The notes: a model not told the origin generated them from the sequence alone. A DNA stretch of 64,000 nt from Tolypeutes matacus (GCA_026826555.1 JAKSZT010054458.1:411732-475731); one strand, 5' to 3'. Counted from the stretch's first letter, positions 35,125-47,863 are shown. Made by a program: numbers and translations.

Positions 35125-35690
35125 CACCCCCCCCCAACAACCCTTTCAATTCTTTCCCCCTCCATTTGAAGCAACATTCCATTCTTAAGTAGTTAAAAGG
35201 CAAGCCTTGGATACGATTGTTTGCTAATACTTGACTAATCAGTAAGCCTTGTACCATAAATGCTTGACTACTTCTCCTGGAAACATTTAAGAATATCTGT
35301 TCCATTCATTACATTCATATTAATAGGCCCCCCAATTAGTCACTATAAATATGTAACTTCTGCCCTACTGATAAACATTGTAAAAGTTATCTACCATAAC
35401 ACTGCACTTTTTTTTTTTTTTTTTTTTTGAGGTATAATGGCACAATAGTTTAATACAGCCACCAATCATCACAAAATAATTTTAATACTTGTGCCTGGGC
35501 TAGCAGCATCTTGCACTGTGACACTCCTAGACACACATAAGATAAGCATCTTATCCAAATACAAATGTTTGTTAAAAGAGTAAATTAAGGAATCTCATTC
35601 TGCAGCATGCCTGCAATCCATGCCTTGGACCATATACTTCTTGTTTCTTAATAAACTCTTTACTCCCTTGACAAAAAAAAAAAAAAAAAA
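35125..35690 (+). mobile_element. Possible ERV LTR with nested poly(T)-headed insert
   Basis: The end 'cttcttgtttcttaataaac' with 'tctttactcccttgac' and a poly(A) tract resembles a class I ERV LTR end. A 22-base T run at 35409-35430 opens a minus-strand retro-insert of about 70-120 bp. Neither element is securely bounded. Confidence 0.35.
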
Positions 35691-35806
35691 AATGTAAATT
35701 AAGCAGTTGCCTATACAAAGGTAGACACTGTAAGTTATTTATCTTTTTGAATCATTTTTGCTGCATAGTAAATTGCAATTACATGTCAGTATAATGTTAA
35801 TGATCT

Positions 35807-35821
35807 ATAGAATACACTTTT
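35807..35821 (+). repeat. Target-site duplication, left copy (EMC7 retrocopy)
   Basis: 15 bp, 'atagaatacactttt', identical to 36933-36947. The right end merges with the poly(T) of the retrocopy. Confidence 0.95.
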
Positions 35822-36932
<1,111 letters not shown>

Positions 36933-36947
36933 ATAGAATACACTTTT
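36933..36947 (+). repeat. Target-site duplication, right copy (EMC7 retrocopy)
   Basis: Matches 35807-35821 exactly and sets the 5' end of the retrotransposed message at 36932. Confidence 0.95.
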
Positions 36948-38439
36948 AACAGTGAGGTATGACAGTTCCTCTTTGAGAGGGAGCTAATATGTAAACCTGA
37001 ATATTGAGTAGCTTTTCTTTACTTTTCTTTTTTAGCTGCCATGGTTGGGTAAGACAAAAAAAAATCCAGCATTCAGAGACTCTAGAAACTTACTTTTTCT
37101 AATGAATGAAAAAATAAAATCTTATAGTAATTCTCAGATATTTCCTATCATTTCCTAATTAGAGCACTGTTCAATGTGAAAATATAAAGTAAATATTGAA
37201 GTGAAGGTAAATTTGTTATGGAATTAGGGATTAAACCAGTTATTAAAGAAAAAATCTGCCAGGTAAATGCTCATTTACATCAGTTTGAGATCTTGATATA
37301 CACATCCCAACTTTAAAATTCAAGACTGCAGTTAAATACTTCTAATTCACTTGAATTACCATGGTAATACGACAATTAAAAACTTTATATTTTATTATTT
37401 AAAAAATATGCTTAATATTTTTTGACATTACTTCTAAACTCAGATGAAGCACAAACATTCCCCCCTCCCCAATTAATATTCAGCTCAAAAAGTTAAGTGG
37501 TTGAGAGTTGGTATAGCAAAAGTTATTACTGCTTAACATTTCCACCAGAGTAGATACAAATAAACAAGGGTAACTGCTGTTTAAACACCTCATAGATAAG
37601 AAATTAAGATGAACCAATTGGCTGAAATTAAAAGGCAAATATACTGCCTTTACTCTTAGCATTTTAATCCATTTTAATCCATTTCCACTTTCTTACAATG
37701 CTGGATAAAATAGCTTTTACTGTATTATTACATCATAGGAAAGCAAAACAAGTAACTCGGTGTAATAGTTTACTTTGCATAGTGCCTCTTGGTACCAAGG
37801 GAATGTAGAGGAATGATTTCCATCAGTAAAGCACCTCAAGAGAGGAATGAAAAAGTGAAATACAAAGGAGTTTTGTTTGCTACCCTAAAGTATTCAAAAA
37901 CCACCACTCTTTTCCTTTTCACATCACAAAGTAGCAAATGTTTTTCTTAGAACAATTTTTTTTACATATAAATAAAAATATGGAGAACCAAGGATCCATA
38001 AAGTGACGTTGCTAATGTAAATTATGGGGGAAATTTGGATTAACCTAATTTAAAGTACTTCAATAAGGACACCTACAAATCACTTTCCCCAGTAAATGCA
38101 TCTTCAGAGAAAAGTTTCTCTCCGGGCCAGAACAGTCTTATAGAATCATTATGACAACATAAAATGGACAGGAGTAATCATTCCACGTTCCAAATAATTT
38201 ACTGAGGACTCTTCCAACTTGAATATTTTTAATTTAAACTAACTTATAGTTTAAAATAATGAAATTATAGTAAAACTTTGATCTTACTTTTCACTGTTCT
38301 GTACACTAATTTGGAGGCATGAGGATTTATCTTTTCATTCTTTAAATGATGCAAGGCACTTTTCTTTTTCGGGTGTCATTTGGGGGAAAAAAGCCCAATA
38401 GTACTACATTGGTATATTCTACTCTATTCAGAACCATTT
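36948..38439. other. MFSD8 intron sequence, nothing recognised
   Basis: About 1.5 kb of AT-rich sequence with no clear repeat, exon or open frame of note. It may be among the few unique stretches of this intron. Confidence 0.5.
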
Positions 38440-38675
38440 AAAAAAATTTTTTACTGAAGTATATCATTCATAATGAACATACATAAACAATAAGTGTATA
38501 GTGAAAGTTTTGAACTTACAAAACAAACATGCATAACGTCATACAGGGCTTCCATACATTTCCCCACTTTGCATTGTGAAACATTTGTTAGAAATTATGA
38601 AAGAATATTGTCAAAATATTACTATAGTACTAACTATAGTCCATACCTTACATTTGCTGTATTTTCCCCCTAACC
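38440..38675 (-). mobile_element. Short retroposon tail (family of 18372 and 61380)
   Basis: Reverse of the tail seen at 18372-18596: 'acattcataatgaacataca', 'caataagtgtatagtgaaag' and 'acatttgttagaaattatga' blocks in the plus direction. Confidence 0.6.
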
Positions 38676-39280
38676 CACCTTATTTATTTACTTTTATCCA
38701 TTTTACCACACCCCTCCCCCCGTTTTTGCAGTTTTTGTATCCGTTCACTGGGCAATTCTCTGTGTCTGTTTCCTGCCCTCTTCTCATCCTTCTTCTCCTG
38801 TCTTCATTGGGATTTGATCCTTGGAACATGTGAGAGAAGGGCGTCCTACCGCCTGCGCCATCTCTGTTGCTGGTTTTTCGATGCCTCTCATCTTGGCTCT
38901 CCCTTGTGTCACTCTCCTGTTATGTCATCATCTTGCTGCGTGGCTCGGCGGGGGCATGGCGGTGCATGCACATGGGGCCCATGCGCCTTCTACATTTTTC
39001 TTTTTTTAATTTTTACCAGGAGGTCCCAGGGATCAAACTCAGGTCCTTCCATATGGGAGATGGGCACCCAACCATTTGAGCCACATCTGCCCCCCTGCTA
39101 TATCTCTTAAGGTTGATCAAAGATACCTAGTGTTACAGTCATTTCCCATACAGGATGGTCATATAATAAATCAGGCTTGGTTAATCACCAGCATTCTAAA
39201 AACCAGACCTAGGGAGAAAAACTAGGTCTGGGGACACATGCATGGTTTCTAATATAGCAAATGTTTAACCTACCATGATT
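38676..39280 (-). repeat. Composite hairpin/tRNA-like retroposon (copy 3)
   Basis: Same layout and junctions as 17749-18371, reversed. The hairpin stem is perfect again (39203-39212 with 39222-39231, loop 39213-39221). The tRNA-like head ends 'gagccacatctgccccc' (about 39080-39096). Confidence 0.75.
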
Positions 39281-39685
39281 ATCACAAAATCAGGGCAGCA
39301 AGAATATTCGCACAGAACCATTTTGGACAAAACAAAAACAAAAACAAAAAAAGTTCTCAAAAGAATAAAACGTAATCCAAAAAGTAAAGTCACTTGAAAC
39401 TTCTATCATTTTTTTTTTAGAGAGAATCTGGTAATATGAAGTAAACTACTTCCTTTGTTCTTAAAAGTTAAAAAAAATAGAATAAACAAATTAGGAGGTA
39501 AAAGGAAAGGAAGCAATAACTAGATAATGTTTAAGTAAGGAAAGTTAGCTAATGACATGATTTAAAGACTATTAGTGAAGGATTAAAAGAGCTTAGAAAA
39601 ATAAAGGACATTTAAGGTACTGAGTTATACTAAAAGAGATATGTGGCAGATTGCTGCACTTTGTTACTGTTTCTGTAAGAGGTTC
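39281..39685. other. MFSD8 intron sequence, nothing recognised
   Basis: Purine-rich intron without a recognised element. Confidence 0.4.
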
Positions 39686-40113
39686 TGTGATGGTTAGGCT
39701 AATTTATCAACTGGGTCAGGTAATTGTGCCCAATTTTTGGTCAAGCAAGCACTTGAATAATTGTAATATAAGGACATTTATGGGCATTAGTCATCAGTGA
39801 GTTTATGGCATAGATGACTGATTATATCTATGATCAACCTGGGACATAGTCATCAGCAATGAGTGACGTTTTATTTAATCAGTTGAATGCCTTAAAAGGG
39901 GAAGTGAATTCAGCATGTCTTTGGACAGCCATTGTCTCCTGGAAACTCATCAAGGACCTTCACTGGACTTTCATTGGAGCCCCTGGTTTCCAGCCTGCCT
40001 GTAGAACCTGGACTTGTATATCCCCACCGTCAATGAGAGAATCTTATAAATTTCATACTATTTACAGATATTGCCTGCTGATTCTGTTTCCCAAAAGAAC
40101 CCTGACTAATACA
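39686..40113 (+). mobile_element. ERVL-type LTR (MLT2-like), solo
   Basis: 428 bp from TGTGATGGTTAGGCTAATTT to 'aaccctgactaataca'. It is the same family as the LTR at 59077-59518, sharing 'aactcatcaaggaccttcac'-type and 'ttgtatatccccac' blocks. No clear target duplication. Confidence 0.85.
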
Positions 40114-40269
40114 GCTGCCATGTACTGTTAGTGGCCTCCTCGTTATTGGAAAGGGAGTCATTAGTACCCTTGAGTCCAATTAGAGCAGAGAGCCAATTGC
40201 AAAACTCGCAGAACCACCTCAGAGATCCATGTTTAAGATTCTGTTCCTCAAGAACCATTCCTGGTACCA

Positions 40270-40414
40270 AGCTGTATTAAGTGAAGAAAATGCTAGATTT
40301 CAGTTAGAGGTCAAAGAATATAAGGATAATAAGTTGATTTTTTTCAGCTTAAGTCCATGGACCCCCTGAAATCTTTCCTGAACCCCTTGCGGGTCCATGG
40401 ATTAAGAACCCCTG
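40270..40414 (+). mobile_element. hAT-Charlie/MER5-type DNA transposon end
   Basis: 'gctagatttcagttagaggt' then 'aagtccatggaccccctgaa' and the end 'gggtccatgg attaagaacccctg' style, which are the 3' part and terminal inverted repeat of MER5/Charlie elements. Confidence 0.75.
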
Positions 40415-40482
40415 CCTAAAACAATGGACTTTGGGGGTTACCCAAACATAGAAGTAATAAAATTAACAGGCACAATGGCTAC

Positions 40483-40530
<48 letters not shown>
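40483..40530 (+). repeat. (A)n(TA)n microsatellite
   Basis: 15 A then about 16 AT units with no interruption; likely length-variable. Confidence 0.97.
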
Positions 40531-40536
<6 letters not shown>

Positions 40537-40624
40537 AATGCTCTATAAAGATATACTCTATAAGGACTAAAAGCCTAGTGATATTTGTTTTACAGAGGCT
40601 AGGCTAACATTGCAAAGAAAATTT

Positions 40625-41035
40625 CTAAGCAACTACTGATGATGGAATTAGGTCCCCTAAAGACATGTTCAAGTCTAGCTCCCAGTCTATGGATATGAAC
40701 CCATTTAAAAACTGGACTTTTGAAGATGTTATTAGATAAAGTGTGGACAAACTGAATGACAGTGGCCTTAATCCAATATGGCTGAAATCCTTATAAGCAA
40801 AGGATACTGTATGTGGAAGTAGGAAGCCAGAAAAGGAGACAGAGAGCACCACATGAAGGAGGCAGAGCTATATCTGTAAGATATGGAGCACCATGGATTG
40901 CTGGCAAGCTTCCACTAGAATGCTACAGACTTCAGAGAAAACCAGGCCAACTAATACCTTGACGTTAGATGTATAGCCTCCAAACTGTGAGCCAGTAAAT
41001 TCCTATTAAGTCAGTTATACATCACCTGTAACACC
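40625..41035 (+). mobile_element. MLT1-like LTR
   Basis: Order as in 13266-13684: 'tggaattaggtcccctaaag', 'gtggccttaatccaatatgg', 'agacttcagagaaaaccagg', then 'aaattcctattaagtcagt'. Confidence 0.75.
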
Positions 41036-41122
41036 TAACATTTTAAGATAATCTAAAAGATGGATCAGGAAACTAAAGCCTACAGGCCAAATATGGCCCA
41101 CGATCTGTTTCTGTATGGTCTA

Positions 41123-41747
41123 TGTATTAGCCAAAAGGGTGCTGATACAAAATACCAGAAATCTGTTGGCTTTTATAAAGGGTATTTATTTGGGGTAGAA
41201 GCTTATAGTCACAAGTAAGTTACTTCCCTCACAAAAGTCTGTTACCACATGTTGGAGCAAGATGGCTGCCAGTCCCTGGGAGGGTTTAGTCTTCCTCTTC
41301 CTCCTAAGGATCTGTGGTCCCAGCTCCTTCTGATCTCAGCTGTAGGCTAGCATAAGGCTCATCTCCCTCCCCGGGTTCATTTCTTTCCTGGCTTTCTCAG
41401 CTGTTCAGGGCTCTGGTCTCTTCAGCTGCAAACTATCAGGCAAATGGTTCGGTTCTCTCCCTGGGGCTCAGAAGCCTAAAACTAAACTCTGTGTTCTCCT
41501 TCTCTGTGTATTTACTTCTGTTTTTGATTGAGCATCCGTTGATATAGCCCACAAAGGGGGGAGGGCAGGGACTCAGACCAAGTCGCCCTAATGACCTGGT
41601 CAAATAAAAGCCCTAATCTTGATTAAATAAAGTAAAAGAAAAACCTCTGAAACGAATACAATCTAATACACCCAGAGGAACAGACCACTTTACAAACACA
41701 TTCCAATATCTATTTTTGGAATTTATAAACAATACCAAACTGCCACA
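41123..41747 (-). mobile_element. Solo LTR, xenarthran ERVL/MaLR-like family
   Basis: 625 bp from TGTATTAG to GCCACA in the plus direction. The flanking 5-mers (gtcta and ttcca) do not match, so the duplication has decayed or the ends are slightly off. It lies inside the hAT-like relic. Confidence 0.8.
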
Positions 41748-41764
41748 TTCCACAAGCTAATGTT

Positions 41765-41868
41765 TTGTGTTTTTTTTTCCCTGTTTGTTTTAAGGGATCG
41801 AACCCAGGACCTCATAGATAGGAAGCAGGTGCTCAACCACTTGGGCTACATCCACTCTTCACTAAGGA
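41765..41868 (-). repeat. tRNA-derived SINE monomer
   Basis: T-rich head, 'gggatcgaacccaggacct', 'gctcaaccacttgggctaca'. It lies just behind the LTR. Confidence 0.8.
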
Positions 41869-42417
41869 TGGTTTTTACAGGCAAATATTTGTTATCAATT
41901 TGATGACAGAAACACCAACTTTGAGCTCCAATTAAGAAAAATATCACTTCTCTCCAAAAAAAGAATTCTATTCCTTTCCTTAAAAAGCTTGTATTACAAA
42001 AAATTGTACTCATTTAAAAAATTATATTTTAAATTTCATTATTAAAAAGTGTGTGAAAATTTGTTTCTCTCTTGTTATCTAGTTACTACATAATACCTTT
42101 GATTTTGACTCTTGGCCTGCAAAGCATAAAATAGTTATCATTTGATCCTTTACAGAAAAAGTTTGTCAACCTCTGTTCTCTTAGATCCCATTCTATAGAG
42201 GGGATCAGCAAGAACCACTGGCAATGCAAAAAGAGGGAAGGGGCCTAGCCCCATCAGACTAGCAAATTATAACTAACCTTCTTCCAGAGGAAGGATTGGT
42301 GGTCAACTAGACTCATGTTTCTATAATTTACTCAGTGAACAGGTCCTGCCAATTAGTTGTGTTCACGTCTTAGAAACGTTCACTTAGGAAATATACTTAT
42401 GTTTTTAAAAATGTATA

Positions 42418-42546
42418 CTGGGAAGCAGATGTGACTCAAGTGGTTGGGCTCCCGTTTACCATATGGGAGGCCCCGGGTTGGACACAGCAAGCACAAGCAG
42501 CAAGGGGGGGATAAATAAATAAAATAAAAATAAATCTAAAAAAACC
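42418..42546 (+). repeat. DAS-III-like SINE with internal deletion
   Basis: Head as usual ('gggctcccgtttaccatatg'), but after 'ggccccgggttg' it jumps to 'gacacagcaagcacaagcag' in the body: the B-box end and about 60 bp are missing. Tail 'ggataaataaataaaataaa'. Confidence 0.85.
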
Positions 42547-43789
42547 AGTATACTTATTCTTAAAATATTCCCTTTTTATTTTTAAAATTCTGAATCTGGA
42601 ACCTCAACCAGGTATTCTTTATGGACAGGAACATCTGAATTTAGATAGACCCTAAAGAGCATCAAACAATTACTTGGATGCAATAGAAGGTAAGAGTAAG
42701 AAAAAAAATTATTTTAAAGTAGGTTTATTTGGACCAGGTGACAGAATATATCACAAGACCATGCCTACCCTAACTCAAGGATCCTGCAATCTATCTGGAA
42801 AACAGCAAAGAACAGAAAAAAGCAAAAAGGATTGTGAGGAATCTCAGTGTCACAAAACCCATTCACTCAAGCTCATGCACTTGACTCACAGCAGAGCTCT
42901 CTTTGGTCCTCACTCGGAGCTTCCATTTTCTAACTAGACACAATTCTATTAATTGCACAGATAGGTGGTTTTGAAGTGCACAGCAGAGTATAAGTCCTAA
43001 AATGAATTTGGGAGTACAGGGGTTTCTGACAGCAACAAAAGTAACAAAAACATGATAACGGATAGCGTGCCAGGAATACAATATTCAGAAAAAACTAAGA
43101 AGCAGACATAGAACTTGTATAGCAGTGGAGAATGCATTAGTATGGAAGCAAATAATCCGAAACGCATAAACGGGTCCTGAGGACATCACTCTCTTCAAAC
43201 ATTTCGGCATTAGTATTCGTTTTAATGAACCTGAGTAATCAAGCAAAGATAAAACTGCATTCCGTATATTCTATTTGGTAAATCAGGGACCAGAGAAATA
43301 AATTTTCCAAAGCGTTCAAACGGAATGGTTAAAATAAAGGTTTGGTGCTTAAGACGGACAAATGAGCAAAAATGAACAACTAGACAACTGAAGTTGAACT
43401 GTTTACTCAATAATGTACTTGATATTGATACAATGATACTTAACTCCATTTTCCTAAAAGTAAAAATACGTACTTAATTGCATAAAGACAAACAATTCTA
43501 AATCATTGCACATAAACTATCAAAATAACCGGGATTATAAGAGCCAAGATATTGACGTCATCCCTTAAATGCTTAAAATCTCGTTTTTATTTGTACATTT
43601 GGCATAGGACAAAGGTGAGCTCTTACGATTCACTTGCTAGCAAAGTATCAAGAAGTTATCAAGTAGGACAATACTAAGACCCAATCTACAAGTATCGTTT
43701 AAAACCATTATTTCAGAACTTTCATGAAATGCGGAAAGTGACCAGCTTGTAAAGGGTCATAAGACGAATGCAGTGGCTGGGCTGCTGCT
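42547..43789. other. MFSD8 intron next to the promoter, nothing recognised
   Basis: AT-rich but low in obvious repeats. No exon was recognised; this stretch is the part of the intron nearest the promoter and might hold regulatory sites. Confidence 0.4.
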
Positions 43790-44052
43790 ACACTGTTGCA
43801 GTCAAAGAGGCGGCTTGGGTTTCTCTAACAATTTCAGCTGAGCCCCAGGTTCGCTGCACCACGCGGCCCGACGCCCTTTCTCCGCAGTGAGAGTGCATCG
43901 TACATCTCCCGGCTCGCGCAACCTGCGGCCGCCGGGTTCCCACCGCCCGGGAACCCGCAGAGTCGAGAAGGTTCGGGTCAGTGGTTGACACCCGGAAGGG
44001 AGCCATTCCTAACTGCGCGGGAGGAGTGAGGGGTCTTCCAACATCCGCTCAC

Positions 44053-44117
44053 CTGCTTCCGGGTGTGCGGTCACCTAAGAGAGGTTCTTGCTCAGCTTCC
44101 ATCCCCCGGCCCGCCAT
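44053..44117 (-). CDS. MFSD8: MFSD8 first coding exon (ATG exon)
   Basis: ATG at 44117-44115, then MAGRGMEAEQEPLLGD-RTPGSR, closing at a GTGAGC donor (44052-44047) after AG of an Arg codon. The next exon (16759-16850) supplies the A. The N-terminal E-Q-E-P-L-L is an acidic dileucine sorting signal, [D/E]xxxL[L/I], known to direct CLN7 to lysosomes. The exon is 65 bp against 62 bp in human, so it carries one extra codon, around the RT/T of the LLGD-RTPGS stretch. A second in-frame ATG is codon 6. The intron to exon 3 is about 27.2 kb. Mammalian MFSD8 has a non-coding exon 1; it could not be placed here. Confidence 0.96.
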
Positions 44118-44143
44118 AGTTACAGTCACAGCATGCAGCCAAC

Positions 44144-44153
44144 TCTCGCGACA
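44144..44153 (+). promoter_or_regulatory. TCTCGCGA promoter motif
   Basis: 'tctcgcgaca' fits the conserved TMTCGCGANR element of CpG-island, often bidirectional, promoters (a site bound by ZBTB33/Kaiso-type or BANP factors). It lies 27 bp upstream of the MFSD8 start codon. Confidence 0.6.
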
Positions 44154-44429
44154 CCACCTGCTCCCTCACACTCCTGGAGGCCTTAAGTTGTCAAAACCAG
44201 CCTGTAAGTGCGCGTGCGTGATCAGCGGCCAGAAGTGGGCGGAGCCCCCCGGAATTCTAGAGGGGGTACGGCGAGGTCGCACGGCGCGCGGTGGGAGGGA
44301 TGGGGGCGGGGCCTCATTTATAGCAGTGTCTCGGTCAGCGCTTCCCTGTCTGGCGTCCCGCGAGGTGGAAAGCAGAGGAGGGCAAGGGGGCGTGGCCAAA
44401 CGGTTGCCCGCCCCGGGATAAACCGCCTC

Positions 44430-44519
44430 CCTCGGCCTCGCTATTTGAGGCTTTTAGCGACTCTATTACTGGAGAGGCTGAGGCGGCTGCGAGGGAAGCT
44501 CGGAGGGAGCGAGAGGGCG
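44430..44519 (+). other. ABHD18: Candidate non-coding exon 1 of ABHD18
   Basis: Inference from position: on the plus strand, downstream of the Sp1 boxes, GC-rich sequence reaches a consensus donor (GGCG/GTGAGT at 44520-44525). ABHD18 is a predicted alpha/beta-hydrolase-fold protein whose gene abuts MFSD8 head to head in mammals. The start at about 44430 is a guess. No coding exon of ABHD18 (its Met-Gly-Val-Ser-Lys start) was found to the right edge, consistent with a first intron over 19 kb. Confidence 0.4.
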
Positions 44520-44970
44520 GTGAGTCTCGGGAACGAGGGCTCTAGGAGGCTTGACCCTCTCGGCAGCAGGCGCCCGCGTGGCGGCTAGTAAGCAGCCGAA
44601 CAAGGTCGGGCGCCCCCTAGTCTTTTGGCGCCCTGCGTACGTGCCGGGAGGTAGGAGCTGGGGGCGCCGGACGCGGCTGGAGACCCGGGACGCGGGACAA
44701 GTCTGGGGGCGCGAGGAAAGGCCTAGGAGCTTGGCGAGGCTGGAGTCCGGGACCTGCTTCTGTCGGGCAGGGTTGAGATGGGCGGTCCGGCAGACCCTTG
44801 CCCCTGTGGAAATGTGAAGGTGGCTGTGCGCTCTTTCGCTCGACTAACTACAAAGGCACCTTGCCCGTGGCGCCTTGACACTGCGAAGGCTGGAGGTGGG
44901 GTCCGGCCGCTCCGACCTGCTGGACCTCGGACCCGCACCCCACCGCCCACCGCGCGGACTTAGGCCTCAG

Positions 44971-46053
44971 CCTTGCAAGATGCCGTTCAGCAGAGCCTGC
45001 TGTTTTAACTCGGGGGTAGAAATACAGTTCCTTTCATCAAAGAAAGTGACATTTTTAGAATATATGTTACAGATTTTTCAGTTGATCTTGATGCTGTTCT
45101 TTTCTGGTAGCTCCATATTAACATCTAATCCCTACAACAAGCAGGTTTGTAAGGCTGGTTGATAGCAGTTGTCATTATGTCTCATAATTAGTTTTATTAG
45201 CAATCGGTGCATTGTGATGTGATTTTCATTTGATCACATCTGTTGTATGAGATAGAGCAGACGCATTTCTATTTTACAGAAAACTAAGGTCCAGAAAAAT
45301 TAATAACTTACTCAGAGTCACAAGGTGTGGAAATGGCAGAGTTGGGACCCAGACTGAAGTCTTTTCAACTAAAATTTCTCAATGTCAGGTCCTATTCTGG
45401 TTTTACATTGTGTTGGTGTAATGTGCCATCACCCTTGATCTTCATCTTTGTGACCTTTTTGTTATGTATCTGTCAGGCACATTCCACTGGTGAACAGCTA
45501 AACTTGAAATCTGTTTTCTATTATCTTCTGAATCCAGACTTGACATTTTGTACTTGGAATCAGTCTTGCAAATTCATTTTTAATAGCTCACAAAAACGTA
45601 TCAGATTCCTGTGATTGGTTCCAAGGAAATACATAGGTAGAAAATTTAGGAGTTTACTGCCATAACTTTGCACAACACTTTTCTGTGTCATTTTAGGAAC
45701 ACGTGCACATGTAGCACCCAGAGTAAACATTAAAAAATTTTTTTTAAAAAGCCCATGGAAAAGAGGAGCTGAGTTTGAAAAGAGATTCTTTGCTGAATGT
45801 TTCACACAAGGCTATGAGGCAATCCACCTATTGGATTTCCTTAGATGACTGCTCAGAACAAATATCTGTCCCCCCAAAAGAAAACCCAAATAAGCAAGTT
45901 AACTTCCTCTTTTTCTGTTCTTCTCCAATGTAAGATTAAAAGAAATTAAATTTATTGTGCTAAAATGGTATGTTTTAACAGTGACTATCTGAGGCACCCA
46001 ATCCCTTTCTCAGCTACTTTAACTTGTATCAAATTAGAGTGATTTAAAAGTGA
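44971..46053. other. Presumed ABHD18 intron 1, start; MIR relic
   Basis: No exon recognised. A minus-strand MIR lies at about 45225-45360 ('ttctattttacagaaaacta', 'cttactcagagtcacaaggt', 'agagttgggacccagactga'). Confidence 0.55.
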
Positions 46054-46054
46054 A

Positions 46055-46275
46055 GTTGTAGGGAGCGGTTGTGGCTCAAGCAGTTGGGTGCCTGCCTCCC
46101 ACATGGGAGAGCCTGTGTTGGGTTCCCCAGTTTCTCCTGAATGAAGGGAAAAACCAAACAGGCAAAACAAGCGGGAGGGCCAACTCAGGGAATCCTGTGT
46201 GGCTCAGTGGTTGAGCACAGCTTTCTACATATGAGGTCCAGGGTTCAATCCCTGGCCGGTACCTTAAAAAAACAA
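46055..46275 (+). repeat. Dimeric tRNA-derived SINE
   Basis: Units 'ggttgtggctcaagcagttg' and 'ctgtgtggctcagtggttga' with B boxes 'gtgttgggttccc' and 'agggttcaatccct', and an A-rich tail. Confidence 0.87.
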
Positions 46276-47863
46276 AAACAAAAAACAAGTTAAAGATTAA
46301 AAATTATGTCTGCTTTTTTATGGAATAAAATTCTTGTACATGATGGTATTTTTAAATTTTATGCCTTTGAGATAATATCAACTATTTGAGGATACAGACC
46401 TAGAAAAATATTAGGGTTGAATTGTTTAAATTCTTAGGTACCAGAGTAATAGGAGATAAAAGTACTAGATGGAATAATAGACATTAAGGACCACTTTAGA
46501 AACAGAGCTTATTTCTAGGAAAGCCTTCTCATTTCCTGGCATGATATTGGAACTTCTATTTTTGTTTCACTTTGTTTTTCCCTTTTGCGTTAGCTAAGTG
46601 ATGCATAAATGGCATCGTGTCAGTTTGGCTTGTTACATACTTCAATAGTGGGTCCTCTTTCTCCAGAAGTTCATTGATCTCAGTAGGACTGATCTGGAGG
46701 CTTGAAACATCCGTGTGGCTCCAGATTGTTTCTCCTTTTGGGAAACTAGAGTTGTTTCTAGCAACTTTGCCTTTACCCTGGGCTTGGATTATTATCTGTC
46801 TTTAGTGGTTCTGGATACTCCCAACCCAGCTAGTGTTGCCTAGAAAACCTGCATGTTTAGAGGGTCCCAGAAAAACGTGGTCTTTTATATTGTTTTTGGA
46901 AATGAAGTGGGAATTAAGATCTATGTAACTCAAAACTTACAGGGTTCATTGGAACCAAATTTACCGTAAATTATGTGTGTGTTTGATTTGTTTTCTGTTG
47001 TGCATTAGTCAGTGGTTTACTGGCAGGTAAATATAGCAAGGAGTATTCTGGCTCTAGATTTGGAATGCTGACTTTTGTGACCTGTAATACATAGAAGTAA
47101 AATTATTTGGGAAGCATTTCTGGTGTAGGAATGGCTAAACAATTTAGCCACATAATATAATACTTGACAAAATATTTGAAAAATTCATGTTCTCAGCCAG
47201 GTACTTTTCTGCTTCTCTTGCAACTTTGTACTTATGTATATTTTGTCTTACTTTGTTTTTAATCTATTACCTACCTAAAAGAATATTGCATTTAGGAAAA
47301 TGGAATGTCTCATGAGCAGTTTAGTACTTTTCTTCTTTCTGTAAAATATGACTGTGTGATTTCTTTAAATTAACATAGAATCTGCTTGTTGCTGTTGATA
47401 CCATGGATGTTGCAAAAGAAGACATTGACCTCAGTCTTTTTCCTTCCATTATAGAGAAAATATATAATACTTGGAAAAGGACAAGGAAGTCCTACCTTAT
47501 AATGATAGGTCATGGTTCAACTACAGTATAATACACACACAAAAAATGGGTCAGTGCTGTATATTTTAACAATTCCAGAAAGACCTAATGAGTGAAAATT
47601 AAAATCATTGTCAGTCACTCAGAATCATCTCTTCTTATGCTATAGAACCCCCCTGAACAGGACTATCTATCTAAATATATCCACATGAATTGATGATTTC
47701 ATTAAAATTGTTTGATTAACTTTTTAAAATATTCTACATGTTCATCCTATAAATTCTGTTTATATCTGTAAATATTGGATGTGGGGTAGTATTCAATACA
47801 GCAAAATCAGATTGTCTTAAAAAATAATAATAATTATTATTATTGTATTTTGGAAATTTGTGG
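46276..47863. other. Presumed ABHD18 intron 1, nothing recognised
   Basis: About 1.6 kb lacking obvious repeats apart from a short (AAT)n(ATT)n palindromic run at 47820-47846. Moderately GC-rich at 46600-46880 without an exon signature that could be confirmed. Confidence 0.4.

Larger units (their letters stand above)
41050..42180 (+). mobile_element. hAT-like DNA transposon relic, split by LTR and SINE
   Basis: Left end 'gcctacaggccaaatatggccc' type text at 41080-41122 and right end 'cctgcaaagcataaaatagt...ccctttacagaaaaagtttgtcaacctctg' type text at 42110-42178 belong to one widespread nonautonomous element. The LTR at 41123-41747 and the SINE at 41765-41868 lie between them. A second relic of the family is at 48076-48200. 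Confidence 0.65.
43790..44970. promoter_or_regulatory. CpG island, bidirectional promoter MFSD8 / ABHD18
   Basis: A sharply GC- and CpG-rich island in otherwise AT-rich DNA. It contains the MFSD8 ATG exon on the minus strand. Sp1-type boxes 'gggcggagcc' (about 44237) and 'gggggcggggcc' (about 44304) lie between that exon and a plus-strand GTGAGT donor at 44520. No strong TATA box is evident, as usual for CpG promoters ('catttatagc' near 44314 is a weak candidate). In mammals MFSD8 and ABHD18 (C4orf29) lie head to head, so the layout supports a shared promoter. Confidence 0.88.

Noticed and set aside
44208..44588. Open frames of 75-146 codons across the CpG island
   Set aside because: GC-rich DNA lacks stops. 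They overlap the antisense MFSD8 exon and splice donor and resemble no protein.
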